DNA from: Alteromonadaceae bacterium M269
GTDB taxonomy: Bacteria; Pseudomonadota; Gammaproteobacteria; Enterobacterales; Alteromonadaceae
Direction of reading: 5' to 3'
Assembly (NCBI GenBank): GCA_004353515.1
Contig: SMNZ01000007.1
Coordinates: 248,001-312,000, forward strand
DNA length: 64,000 nt
Shown: positions 51,290-61,800 of the stretch, piece by piece
Position numbering within the stretch: position 1 is the first letter of the stretch
Layout: each line of letters begins with the position of its first letter
Position numbers and translations under genes: made by a program
The notes under the pieces: model-generated
What the model was told of the DNA's origin: nothing
Databases searched by the model: none
What the model saw: only the letters and a program-made list of their open reading frames with translations

Positions 51290-53709
51290 GCCAGTTCATC
51301 TATCTACATAAGCAAGCATGGGCAAGCCTGAAGAAAAAAATAGGCTTTGTTGCAACTGTTGTCGTTACTATGGGAACAACATTAGGTGCCCTGCTATGTG
51401 TTTTAACACTTGGGCACTTACTCTTAGTAGAGCCGTTACCTTATCCCGAACAGAACAAACTGTATCGCGTAGGGCATATACTCGACGACAACAAAGGAGA
51501 AATCAGCGCTGACGCCTTTACTTATCCGGGGCTGATACATTTGTACAAAAATCAGGAGGTTTTTGAGCAAGCTTCATTAACGTCATACAGTCAAAGTGTG
51601 TTGACGTCTTTACCTAACCAACCACGTTTACTCATTGGCTACACAACACCAGAGTGGTTTAGCCTACTCGGTGTCAAAATGGCTCTCGGTAGACCGTTCG
51701 AAGCAACTGAAGCGCTAGATACGTTTAATCCTGTCGCTATCCTAAGCTACGACACCTGGGTAAAAGAGTTCAGCCAGAGCCCTGATATCTTGCAACAAAA
51801 AGTTACTTTTGAGGGTGTGAGTTTTAGTGTTGTTGGTGTGTTATCAAAAGACTTTATTGAACCTCAGCTGGGTACAACTGGATCAGATATGCATGCTTGG
51901 CTCCCTTGGGACTTTAATCAACAAACACGTTTTAAGGATAGTTGGGGAAATATCCACGGAGCCCTCACCTATATTGGGAAAATTAAGTCAGGCGTTTCAG
52001 CGACTCAAGCAGAGCAGGTACTTTCGCCTCTTCTCAATGATACTTGGCAAGAAAAAGTGGTAGGCTCTGACTTCTTTAAAGGCTGGACTATATCCTCGGA
52101 AGTAAGGTCCCTTAAATCCATAATCCTAGGTGATAGTGAACGCATGCTATTTTTCATGATAGCCGGTGTGCTTGGGCTACTGATCATAGCATCGGCCAAT
52201 ATCGCCAACTTATTTATGTCGCGAACCGCTGAACAACAAAGACAGCTTGCTATATACGCAGCCCTTGGAGCTAAAAAGCGTCATCTATTTAGAAATCTAT
52301 TCGCAGAATCGACCGTGTTAATGGCTATCTCTATCCTAGTGGCGTTAATCATATCATCTGCAGGATTCTACTTAATGCAAACACAGTTTGCGAGCGTATT
52401 ACCTAGAGTCAATGAACTCACACTCAACTTATTCACTTTCGGTTCCGCTTTCTTGTTCGCCGGTTTATTTGCTTTAACCTTTGCGTATCTCAGTACCAAG
52501 ATGATCAATTACAAAGCATTAAGCTCCATGTTACAAAGCAGTGGTAAGGGTACTGGGGTACAAGTCTCCAAACGTTTCAGGCAAGTTCTGATAGTCACTC
52601 AGGTTGCTATCGCTACAGTATTAATCTTTGCCAACATCAGCCTATTCAAAAATGCTGTAAAAATCATCCAGGAACCTATGGGGTTCGAAGTGGACAATAT
52701 GGTTAGCGTCGTGTTTTCAACATCCACCTCTCCCGCTCCAACAGCAGAAGAGTCAGCAATTGCAATGGCACAACTGAAAAGTGAATTACAACAGCTACCG
52801 CAAGTCAAATCTGTGTCTCAAGCAACATCTCCGTTGAACAACTTTCAGCTAAATGCCATCACAGACCCAGTAACTAACCTGTCATTTACACCTGACTATA
52901 AACAAGTTGATGCTCAATACTTTACACAAATAGGGCAACCTTTGATGGAAGGAAGGCTCATGAGCGCAGCAGACATCAAAGACCAAAATCGAGTGGCTAT
53001 TATCAATGATGTTTTTGCTAAAAATCTCAGGGAAGATGGTAATGTTATCGGTATCGAGCTTGATTCGAGCGGTGATATTTATACAGTCATTGGCGTGGTT
53101 AAAGGCGTGAAATTACCAGGACACTCTGATATTCGAAGCAGAATGTACTTTCCATCGCCTCAAAGTCATAGACAAATGAACTTGACGCTTGAGCCCAATC
53201 AATCGGTTACTCGTGAACAAGTTGTTGCAGCAATCAAAGAAGTAAGTAATGCCTATGCATTGTTTAACCTATCTATGCTACCGCAGACTAGGAATAACAT
53301 ACTCTTCCCTCAGTTTGCTGCAGCCGTTAGCACAGCAGCGTTGGCAGCCATCACCCTATTTCTTGGGGGAGTAGGCTTGTATGGTATTTTGAGTTACAGC
53401 ACACAAATGCGTCGATTCGAAATTGGAACTAGGATGGCTATTGGTGCTAAACGTAAGCACTTAATTAATTTGATTGTAAGAGATAACACCGTTGTGATTC
53501 TTATCGGCATCATCATGAGTATCATCGTAATGACGGTAATCTACCTCTTCAATCAGGAGTTACTAGCTGAATACATTGATGTTGGCTTAATACCGGTATT
53601 CGTCTTCACACTACTAGCGATAGGCTCGCTGGCTTTATTCGCCTGTTATTGGCCACTTCGTCAATATATTAATCACCCTGCAATTCATATGCTCAGAGGG
53701 AGTGACTAA
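51286..53709 (+). CDS. ABC exporter permease with two MacB-PCD/FtsX modules
   Basis: An 807-residue inner-membrane permease. The first helix (about 18-40) is followed by a periplasmic MacB_PCD domain, then three helices (about 283-405) of the FtsX type. A second half repeats the plan: helix near 437, periplasmic domain, helices ~675-800 with Gly-Leu-Tyr-Gly-Ile-Leu-Ser-Tyr and Glu-Ile-Gly-Thr-Arg-Met-Ala-Ile-Gly-Ala. Such double permeases export peptides, lipids or antimicrobial compounds by mechanotransmission. A terminator follows. The substrate is unknown. Confidence 0.92.
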   Translation: MSQFIYLHKQAWASLKKKIGFVATVVVTMGTTLGALLCVLTLGHLLLVEPLPYPEQNKLYRVGHILDDNKGEISADAFTYPGLIHLYKNQEVFEQASLTSYSQSVLTSLPNQPRLLIGYTTPEWFSLLGVKMALGRPFEATEALDTFNPVAILSYDTWVKEFSQSPDILQQKVTFEGVSFSVVGVLSKDFIEPQLGTTGSDMHAWLPWDFNQQTRFKDSWGNIHGALTYIGKIKSGVSATQAEQVLSPLLNDTWQEKVVGSDFFKGWTISSEVRSLKSIILGDSERMLFFMIAGVLGLLIIASANIANLFMSRTAEQQRQLAIYAALGAKKRHLFRNLFAESTVLMAISILVALIISSAGFYLMQTQFASVLPRVNELTLNLFTFGSAFLFAGLFALTFAYLSTKMINYKALSSMLQSSGKGTGVQVSKRFRQVLIVTQVAIATVLIFANISLFKNAVKIIQEPMGFEVDNMVSVVFSTSTSPAPTAEESAIAMAQLKSELQQLPQVKSVSQATSPLNNFQLNAITDPVTNLSFTPDYKQVDAQYFTQIGQPLMEGRLMSAADIKDQNRVAIINDVFAKNLREDGNVIGIELDSSGDIYTVIGVVKGVKLPGHSDIRSRMYFPSPQSHRQMNLTLEPNQSVTREQVVAAIKEVSNAYALFNLSMLPQTRNNILFPQFAAAVSTAALAAITLFLGGVGLYGILSYSTQMRRFEIGTRMAIGAKRKHLINLIVRDNTVVILIGIIMSIIVMTVIYLFNQELLAEYIDVGLIPVFVFTLLAIGSLALFACYWPLRQYINHPAIHMLRGSD

Positions 53710-53760
53710 ATACACACCTAAGCATGTTTAGAAAAGGTATGGAGTTTTTTTAGACAAAAT

Positions 53761-53796
53761 AAAAGGGCGTGAAATGTTGAGTTTCACGCCCTTTTT
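53761..53796. terminator. Bidirectional rho-independent terminator
   Basis: AAAAGGGCGTGAAA, a 7-base loop and TTTCACGCCCTTTTT form a 14-bp stem with A and T runs, between the convergent permease and M16 protease genes, and can serve both strands. Confidence 0.93.
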
Positions 53797-53812
53797 GTTC
53801 TTTTTAAATAAC

Positions 53813-56674
53813 CTATTTATCGAGGTCGATCACTTCAACTTTGTAGCCCAACTCCTCAAATTGAGGTTTAAGCGTATTAGCATCCCCAACAACAAGCTTC
53901 GCCATTGTATTGATATCTAGGTGTTTTTCAGCCAAAGCATTGAGCTCTTCCAAGCTGGTATTCTGAATAATACTTGCTTGCTTCTCTGTAAAGTCCGCGG
54001 GGAGGTCATATTCTAAAATATCACCCAAGAACCTTAGTTTTTGGTTTGGCGTCTCGTAGCTTCTAGCATCACGCTGTCCAACAGCCTTACGCATAAACTC
54101 AAGCTCGTCTTGCGTCATGCCTTTTTCGCGATACGCTCTGATTTCTTTATCAAATTCGATAAACGATTTATCCGTTGCATCAGCTCTTACGCTCGCACCA
54201 GCACGGTATTGACCATTATGCTTGCTCGCATTAAAGCCACCACCAGCACCATAGGTATAACCTTTGTCTTCACGCAGATTGAGATTAATACGGCTATTAA
54301 ACGCACCGCCCAAGTTAAAGTTCATCAAACCAGCTTTATAAAACTCACCGGTAAAGTCTCTCGTTAAGCTAGGCTTACCAATACGGATAACAGACTGAGC
54401 TGCTTCATCTTTATTGACGATATAAACCGTTTCAGGATCGAAGATAACTGGGTTAAAGGTGCGATTAAAAGACTTACCTTTACCTGTCCAAGTATTCAGT
54501 TTCTTAAGTGATTTAGTCACTTGCGCTTCAGATAAGTCACTAACAACGATTAACTCAGCACCTTGTGGCTTGATAAAGTCATTGTAGAAGCCTTTAACAT
54601 CTGCAGCTGAGATACTGCTCACAGTGGTAACTGTACCCTCGGCAGGTAGCCCGGCTATGGTGTTTCCATAGAGTAATTTATCCCACGCCTCATTAGACAA
54701 AGCGTTAGCATCTTTACGCGCGTTCTGAATACCTTGAATCGTTTGTGACTTAAGGCGATTGAAATCAACTTCGTTAAACGCTGGCTTAAGCAGTTTTTCT
54801 TCAACAAGTGCTAAGGTCGCATCTAAGTTTTTACTTAAGCTACTAACAAAGACGTTGATGGTTTCGTTACGCGCATTAATTCTGACGTTACTACCAAGCT
54901 TCTGAAGCTCTAAGCTCATATCTTCGTTAGAACGAGCCGTTGTAGACTCATTCAGTAACCCTGCTGTCAGGTTAGCAAGCCCAGCCTTATCAAGAGAATC
55001 AGCAAAATGTCCCGCTTTGATTTTGATTAAGATACTGGTCGTTGGCGTTTCTTTACTCTGCGTACCTAGAACCTCAATACCGTTGTTTAATTCGCTTTGC
55101 CAATACTGAGGCACGCTAACTAACGGGTTAGCGCCAGCTACAGGCTGTTTAGAACGATCGAAGTTGTCTGTCGCACGTCGAGTATTTAAGTCAGATGCAT
55201 TAACCTGCGTACGAGGCGGAATACTCCGATCAGGGATAGAGAAGTTATCCGCTTTAGCAACTGCGCCAGGTTGACCCTTTGGAACAACACTCACGACAAC
55301 GGCGTGCTTACCTTTAAGGTACTGATTATAGACACGCACAACGTCTTCTTTGGTCACTTCGTTGTAGCGTTGGATGTTCTTACCAATGTAATCAGGTGTG
55401 CCAACAAAAGTTTCGAAGAAAGCCAGTTGACTCACCTTACCCGAAACAGATTGAAGACCGAAAATAGCGTCAGCTTCTAACTTTGCTTTTACTTTAAGTA
55501 AATCATCTTCCTTTACGCCACGCTGTTCAAACTCTGTAAACGAAGCACGAATGACAGATTCAAGATCAGCCAGAGACTTTCCTGCAGCCGGGTTAGGTAA
55601 AGCTAGCATAGTGAAAGTACAAGCAAGCTCCTGACAACCATGATTCACTTGCGACTGAACCGCCGAGCCATTTTTGACTAAGTTCTTATAAAGTATTGAA
55701 GTCTTACCACCACCCAGAATTTCAGCCAGGATATCTAGCGCAGCTTCATCTTCATGACGCGCATAAACGGTCGGGAATGTCATAAAAACAAGAGGTAGAT
55801 TTACATTATCTTCAAATGACACATAACGATCTTGGTCTAAAACCGTAGATGGTTTGGGTGCGTCAACGACTTCAGGACCTCTTGGGATTGATCCAAAGTA
55901 CTTGTTCACGAGAGCCATAGTCTCTTCAGGATCAACCGCACCACCAATAGTCAGGGTTGCGTTGTTAGGGCCATACCAGCGCAAGAAGAATTTCTTCAAA
56001 TCGTTAACGTCTACACGATTCAAATCTTCGGTATAACCGATGACAGGCCAGGAGTATGGGTGGCCTTCAGCATACAAAGCAGCAGATAATGTTTCAAACA
56101 AACGACCGTAAGGTCTGTTATCAACACGCTGCCCACGCTCATTTTTTACCGTCTCACGCTGAACTTCAAACTTCTCTTGTGTAACAGCATCCAACAAAAA
56201 GCCCATGCGATCAGCTTCAAGCCAAAGCATTTTCTCAAGTTGATTTACTGGGACTGTTTGGAAGTAATTCGTGCGGTCTGAATTGGTGGTTCCATTAAGT
56301 GTACCACCTGACTCCGAAACAATTTTGAAGTGCTCTTCGTCAGCAACGTTCTCTGATCCTTGGAACATCATATGCTCAAAGAAATGCGCAAATCCTGAAT
56401 TACCAACCTGCTCACGAGCCGACCCAACATGATAAGTCACATCAACATGCGCTAACGGGTCTGATTGATCTTCATGAATAACGACAGTTAATCCATTGGC
56501 TAACTGATATTTTTTATAAGGGATAACAATCTCATCACCACGACGTTTAACTTCTTCTATCAAACTCACGCCTTCTGGCAGTTCATTTGAAGCAGAAGCA
56601 TTGTCATTGCTGTAATTGTGCTGACAAGCCGACAAGGATAAAGCTATCCCTACAGCAACCAATTTCTTGAACAT
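53813..56674 (-). CDS. M16 family zinc metallopeptidase lipoprotein
   Basis: A large two-half insulinase/pitrilysin-type peptidase, 953 residues. The lipobox Leu-Ser-Ala-Cys near residue 18 indicates lipidation. The inverted zinc motif His-Phe-Phe-Glu-His lies near residue 95 (Gly-Phe-Ala-His-Phe-Phe-Glu-His-Met-Met-Phe-Gln-Gly), with the third ligand Glu about 75 residues on in Glu-Thr-Val-Lys-Asn-Glu. The C-terminal half contains a second, inactive M16 unit (Arg-Glu-Asp-Lys-Gly-Tyr-Thr-Tyr-Gly). ATG 56674 is preferred because GAGGAA precedes it and it begins the signal sequence. It degrades peptides in the periplasm or at the cell surface. Confidence 0.93.
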   Translation of the reverse strand: MFKKLVAVGIALSLSACQHNYSNDNASASNELPEGVSLIEEVKRRGDEIVIPYKKYQLANGLTVVIHEDQSDPLAHVDVTYHVGSAREQVGNSGFAHFFEHMMFQGSENVADEEHFKIVSESGGTLNGTTNSDRTNYFQTVPVNQLEKMLWLEADRMGFLLDAVTQEKFEVQRETVKNERGQRVDNRPYGRLFETLSAALYAEGHPYSWPVIGYTEDLNRVDVNDLKKFFLRWYGPNNATLTIGGAVDPEETMALVNKYFGSIPRGPEVVDAPKPSTVLDQDRYVSFEDNVNLPLVFMTFPTVYARHEDEAALDILAEILGGGKTSILYKNLVKNGSAVQSQVNHGCQELACTFTMLALPNPAAGKSLADLESVIRASFTEFEQRGVKEDDLLKVKAKLEADAIFGLQSVSGKVSQLAFFETFVGTPDYIGKNIQRYNEVTKEDVVRVYNQYLKGKHAVVVSVVPKGQPGAVAKADNFSIPDRSIPPRTQVNASDLNTRRATDNFDRSKQPVAGANPLVSVPQYWQSELNNGIEVLGTQSKETPTTSILIKIKAGHFADSLDKAGLANLTAGLLNESTTARSNEDMSLELQKLGSNVRINARNETINVFVSSLSKNLDATLALVEEKLLKPAFNEVDFNRLKSQTIQGIQNARKDANALSNEAWDKLLYGNTIAGLPAEGTVTTVSSISAADVKGFYNDFIKPQGAELIVVSDLSEAQVTKSLKKLNTWTGKGKSFNRTFNPVIFDPETVYIVNKDEAAQSVIRIGKPSLTRDFTGEFYKAGLMNFNLGGAFNSRINLNLREDKGYTYGAGGGFNASKHNGQYRAGASVRADATDKSFIEFDKEIRAYREKGMTQDELEFMRKAVGQRDARSYETPNQKLRFLGDILEYDLPADFTEKQASIIQNTSLEELNALAEKHLDINTMAKLVVGDANTLKPQFEELGYKVEVIDLDK

Positions 56675-56928
56675 AAGTTCCTCACTAAAGTCATAAATAC
56701 GCACTCAAAAAATTGCGGGCGATACTACATCAAGCCCGTTTTGAGGGTAAAGGGAATGGTTATCTTTAAAGTTGTGAAAATTGTAACAAACTCACATTGT
56801 ACCCAATTCGAGGGAATCACCAATTTATGCGACAACTGCACACATATCTGTAAAAGGTCATCTAATATAACCTGAGGTTTGTATACCTACTGTATAAATA
56901 TTTTGATAACTAACCACTTGGAAAAACT

Positions 56929-57774
56929 ATGATGAGTTCATTAAAAACCTCGTTGCTATGGTTAGCACTAGTAGCCGGCTTAACGACCTTTAATAGCAGT
57001 GAAGCAATCGCTCAACAACGAGAAATTAAGCAAGTCAAAGGAAACCTTTATTTGTTTAGAAACAACGCACACTTATCGGTATTTCTAGTTACCAGTGATG
57101 GCGTTATCGCGACAGACCCTATCAATGAAGGAGCTGCTAAGTGGTTAGAAGAAGAAATACGCAAGCGTTTCCAGAAAGAAATAAAGTATGTGATCTATAG
57201 TCATTCAGATAATGATCATATTGCTGGTGGGCAAGTTTTCGCAGATACGGCAACAGTGGTCGCTCACGAAAATGCAGCACCTATCATTAACGATGGCACT
57301 TACACCGCACCGCCCAATGTGACTTTTAGCGAAAGCTCTATTGTCCAACTAGGTGATGGGCAAGTGAAATTGCACTTCTTCGGTGTCAGTCACACAGATA
57401 ACCTGATTGTTATGGAGTTCCCTCAACAGAAAGCTATCTTTGTCGTCGACTCGTTAAATATTAATCGTATGCCATATCGTAACTTACCTAGCTTCTATAT
57501 GCCTGAACTCATTGATTTTATTAAACAGGTGGAGAAGTTAGACTACGAGATAGCCATACCTGGGCATGGCGGTCTAGGCACACCTAAAGATGTCGCACGA
57601 TATAGAAATTACTTGGAAGATTTATACATCAAAGTGGAAGAAGCGCACAAAGCGGGGAAAAGCTTGGAACAGGCACAAGCATCAATTCAATTAGAACAGT
57701 ACAAAGATTTTGATAACTATGAAGCTTGGTTACCTCTAAATATTGAAGGTGTTTATAGAAACTTAAATCGGTAA
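56929..57774 (+). CDS. Exported metallo-beta-lactamase-fold hydrolase with variant zinc motif
   Basis: A 281-residue MBL-fold protein with a signal peptide (Glu-Ala-Ile-Ala). The first metal motif reads His92-Ser-Asp94-Asn-Asp96-His97 where His-X-His-X-Asp-His is usual. Later ligands look normal: His in Gly-Val-Ser-His-Thr-Asp-Asn, Asp in Val-Val-Asp-Ser and His in Ile-Pro-Gly-His-Gly-Gly. The fold is clear, but whether it binds one or two metals is open. The substrate is not known; it is more like a general periplasmic hydrolase than a true beta-lactamase. GGAAAAA precedes the ATG. Confidence 0.87.
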   Translation: MMSSLKTSLLWLALVAGLTTFNSSEAIAQQREIKQVKGNLYLFRNNAHLSVFLVTSDGVIATDPINEGAAKWLEEEIRKRFQKEIKYVIYSHSDNDHIAGGQVFADTATVVAHENAAPIINDGTYTAPPNVTFSESSIVQLGDGQVKLHFFGVSHTDNLIVMEFPQQKAIFVVDSLNINRMPYRNLPSFYMPELIDFIKQVEKLDYEIAIPGHGGLGTPKDVARYRNYLEDLYIKVEEAHKAGKSLEQAQASIQLEQYKDFDNYEAWLPLNIEGVYRNLNR

Positions 57775-57786
57775 TCTGTGATGCTA

Positions 57787-57808
57787 GGTGAGCACAAGGC
57801 TGCTCACC
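57787..57808. terminator. Stem-loop between convergent genes
   Basis: GGTGAGCA and TGCTCACC pair over 8 bases around CAAGGC, between the MBL gene stop and the DUF2797 gene stop. No long T-run is seen. Confidence 0.6.
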
Positions 57809-57824
57809 TGTCTTTACCTATTGA

Positions 57825-58664
57825 TTACTGCGCTTCAACCGTTAAGAAGTATCCTGCATATTTGCGCATATTGATAACGCGGTTACCATCAAGCATCAAA
57901 TACTGACCTTTAATGCCATTGAGAATACCTTCAAATTGACCATCTTTATCTAAATTAATGGAAGTGACTTTTTCAGGGTATTGCTCAACTGGATAATGGA
58001 TATCAATGGCAGGGACATCAACAATATCTATAGCCTGAAAACCATATTCATCAATGATTTCATCTAAATCGCCTTCCACTTGTTCAAGCAACGACTCTTT
58101 TAAGCTCTGCAAATCAACATTGTCAGGTTGACCTTTCAACATAGTTCGCCAATTGGTTTTGTCAGCGATATGCTCTTTAAAAGCCGTTTCAACTAAGCCG
58201 CTGGTTAATCGATTCTGCACGCGCATAACAGCTATCGCCTGCGTTGCACCTTGATCAATCCATCGACTTGAAACCCCATTGGTTACATGTCGAGTTATAC
58301 CGACTTTAACCGTTCCAGTGTTAGCTAAATAAACAAAGTGATCTGAGAGACAATTTGCTTCACCCCACTCAGGTTCGCGGCATGTTCCCGCATCATAATG
58401 GCAAAGTTCTGGCTTGATAATACATGAATCACATTGAGCCAATCGCGTTAAGCAACGATAACAATACCCTTGATTGAAGCTCTTCTTAGTTTTCGTTGCG
58501 CAATGCACGCAATGTATTTCTCCTTGATAGTGCACACTGATTTTTTTGCCTATCAGTGCATTCATATCAACAAGCTGCTCACCAACAGGTAACGCATATT
58601 GCACGTGGTTATTCTCATCCGTGCTTACCCGCATCTTGCGAATATTGCCTTGGTAACTGGTCAT
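57825..58664 (-). CDS. DUF2797 family protein
   Basis: A 279-residue cytoplasmic protein. The first half contains paired cysteines of a zinc-ribbon type (Cys-Val-His-Cys, Cys-Tyr-Arg-Cys, Cys-Asp-Ser-Cys). They are followed by Phe-Val-Tyr-Leu-Ala-Asn-Thr-Gly-Thr-Val-Lys-Val-Gly-Ile-Thr-Arg, reminiscent of the GIY-YIG/T5orf172 nuclease core. The C-terminal part has Gly-Gln-Tyr-Leu-Met-Leu-Asp. From memory this matches DUF2797, a widespread gammaproteobacterial family with no known function. A nucleic-acid role is only a suggestion. Confidence 0.85.
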   Translation of the reverse strand: MTSYQGNIRKMRVSTDENNHVQYALPVGEQLVDMNALIGKKISVHYQGEIHCVHCATKTKKSFNQGYCYRCLTRLAQCDSCIIKPELCHYDAGTCREPEWGEANCLSDHFVYLANTGTVKVGITRHVTNGVSSRWIDQGATQAIAVMRVQNRLTSGLVETAFKEHIADKTNWRTMLKGQPDNVDLQSLKESLLEQVEGDLDEIIDEYGFQAIDIVDVPAIDIHYPVEQYPEKVTSINLDKDGQFEGILNGIKGQYLMLDGNRVINMRKYAGYFLTVEAQ

Positions 58665-58877
58665 TTCTTTAATTGCTCACATGGTCTTTTGAGCTGCATG
58701 CTACTGTCTGGATATCGTTGAATCAATACAAAGTCTCCTCACAGGAGGCCTGTTGCTCTTTTGTTACACTCTAACAATTTCCATTGCCGTGATTTTGACC
58801 AGTTGACTATGGACAACCAAGTTAAACAAGTTAAGGTTAGTCTCTTCTCACAGACAGATACTCATCATGGAATTCTT

Positions 58878-61800
58878 ATGGCATTAAAGACGTGGCTGAA
58901 ATCAGCCTTACTTTTATCACTCAGTTTACCCTTTACCTCGCAAGCCGATACGCTGTTATTACAACAGCCAGCCATTAGCAAAGATCGCATTGCTTTTGTT
59001 TATGCTGGCGACATCTATACTGCTAATAAACAAGGTGGAGACGTACTGCGTTTGACCTCTCACGCAGCTACGGAAGAAGCTCCACACTTCTCACCCGATG
59101 GTAAGATGATCGCTTTTACTGCGAGCTATGAAGGTAATAGCGATGTCTATGTCATTCCTACAACAGGTGGGCAACCTAAAAGGTTAACTTGGCATCCAGG
59201 CAGAGATACTGTCGTAGGGTGGAATCCTAAAACCAAAGATATTAGTTTCATGTCTGCACGTGAAATGGCGAGCGGGCGTTCAGGGCACCTATATCAAATT
59301 TCTCCGGAAGGCGGGTTTCCTGAAAAAGTGATGGAAGCGCTAGCATTTGAAGGCGACTTTTCTAAAAATGGCAAAAAGCTAGCTTATCGTCCTTATCGTA
59401 CAGCCCACATTGGAAGCAGCGGCTGGCGTAACCACAGAGGTGGCAGCACACCACCTATCTGGATCATGGATATCGCCAAAAACACTTATGAAGAAGTACC
59501 ACATGTCAATGCTTCAGATACTAACCCAATGTGGGTAGGCAAAGATCTTTACTTTTTATCTGACCGAGACAATACCCGTAATTTCTACAAATACAGCGAC
59601 AATCAGCTTACTCAAGTGACCAAAAACAATAAATGGGACGTCATGAGTGCAGATGCTTACGGCACTGATATTATCTACTCAATGGGTGGTGCACTGCATA
59701 TCCTCAATAGCAAAAACGGGAAAAGCAAACAGCTCAGCATCTCAATTAACCCAGACCTGCCTCAGCTTCGTCCTCAATGGAAAGACGCCATGTCGGCATT
59801 CACACGCGGTGAGTTATCGGCTACAGGTAAGCGTGCGTTAATTAGTGCTCGTGGCGACATTTATACAATACCGTTGGAAGATGGCAGTACGCGCAACCTG
59901 ACGAAAACGCCTGGAGTTAATGAACGTGATGCCCTCTGGTCACCTAAAGGCGACCAAGTTGCATACATCTCAGATAAAGGTGGTGTTCAAAAACTCGTTA
60001 TCGCGGATCAGTTTGGTAAAGTCGAAAAGACGTTATCCTTGGGCAACCATACCGCCGACTTTGGCCTATTCCAATGGTCGCCGGACGGTAAGCGAATTCT
60101 CTACTACGATTCAGCTCTTGCGATTATGACCATCAATTTGGACGATGGTGAAATTGTGACTATTGATCGCAACATCAACATGTTGGGGTATGAAGCCACC
60201 ATGTCTTTTGACGGCGATTGGGTCGCTTATACAAAGAGTGGTGAGAACTACATGTGGGATATTTACCTTTATCAGATTTCTACCCAAACCAGGGCTAAAT
60301 TGACTGATGGATTAAGCCATAGTGCAATGCCAGCCTTTAGCCGTGACGGCAAGTATCTGTACTTTGCTTCCTCTACAAATGCTGGACCTACAAGTTTCTT
60401 CCTCGACTTATCAACGCAAGAAAGACCACAACGTTATGGCTTGTACGCTGCTGTCTTACAAGCTGATGGAAAGTCCCCCTTGTTACCACGAACGGATGAA
60501 GAAGAAGCGGAAGATAAAAAAGATAACGGCAAGAAAAATGGTAAGAAAAAGAACAGTGATAATGAGAAAGAGCCGTTAAACATAGATTTAGAAGGCATTT
60601 CGCAACGTATCGTAGCACTTCCAGCAGCAGAGCGCCTATACAGTAACCTGCTTGTTGCCGAAGACAACAACTTATACTTTATTGAACGTTCACAGCCAGG
60701 TATCAGCGTTGAAACCAGCGGCCGTCCATTAAATAGCTCATCGCTAAGACGCTTTAATTTGAAAAAGCGTACTGTCGAAAACGTACTAAACCGCGTCCGT
60801 AACTTTACGTTGTCAGCCGACGGCGAATCTATGCTATTAGGCTACTCAGGTAACAGCCTAAAAGTTGCTGATGTAGGTCGTAAACCTGAGACTGAAAACC
60901 TTAACACGTCTGACGTTAGAGCTTTGATTGATCCAAAACTAGAATGGGCACAAATCTTTGATGAAGCGTGGCGCAATGAACGCGACTACTTCTACGATCC
61001 CAATATGCATGGTTTAGATTGGGATAAAGTCTACAAACAATACCGTCCGTTGCTAGATCACGTCGGTCGACGTGAAGACCTAAATTGGCTGCTCGTCCAA
61101 ATGATTTCTGAAATGCAAGTTGGTCACAATCGCCTTGGTGGTGGTGATAGGCATTCGGAAAAACGTATACGCGTTGGCTTATTAGGAGCGGACATCCGCT
61201 TACAGAAAGACGACTATGTTGTTGAGAAGATATACACAGGTGAATCATGGAACCCCTTCATTAAAGCACCACTAGCAGCTCCTGGGATTGGTATCGCTGA
61301 AGGTGATGCGATAGTCGCTGTCAATGGGCAAACATTGAATAAGAGCACGAACTTCTTCTCAGCATTTGTAAATACAGTGGGCAAGCAAGTCACTTTGACG
61401 GTTAAAAAGCAAGGTGAAAGCGAAACTAAGGACATAGTCGTTGAACCAATTGCCAGCGAAAACAGCTTGAGAAATTGGCACTGGGTAGAATCTAATCGCA
61501 AAAAAGTTGAAGAGCTAAGCGATGGCCAAATAGGCTATGTTTATTTACCAAATACAGCATCCGGCGGATTCACCTACTTTAACCGTATGTTCTTCGCACA
61601 GACTGACAAGAAAGCCATGATAGTCGATGACCGACGCAATGGCGGCGGTCAGGCTGCAAACTACATCACGGATGTTTTAAGTCGTGAATATTTGGCGGGC
61701 TGGAAGTATCGTTCTGGTACTCAGATATTGAGTACACCAGCAGGTGGCGTTTATGGGCCTAAGGTAATGCTAATCGACCAAGACGCAGGCTCAGGTGGAG

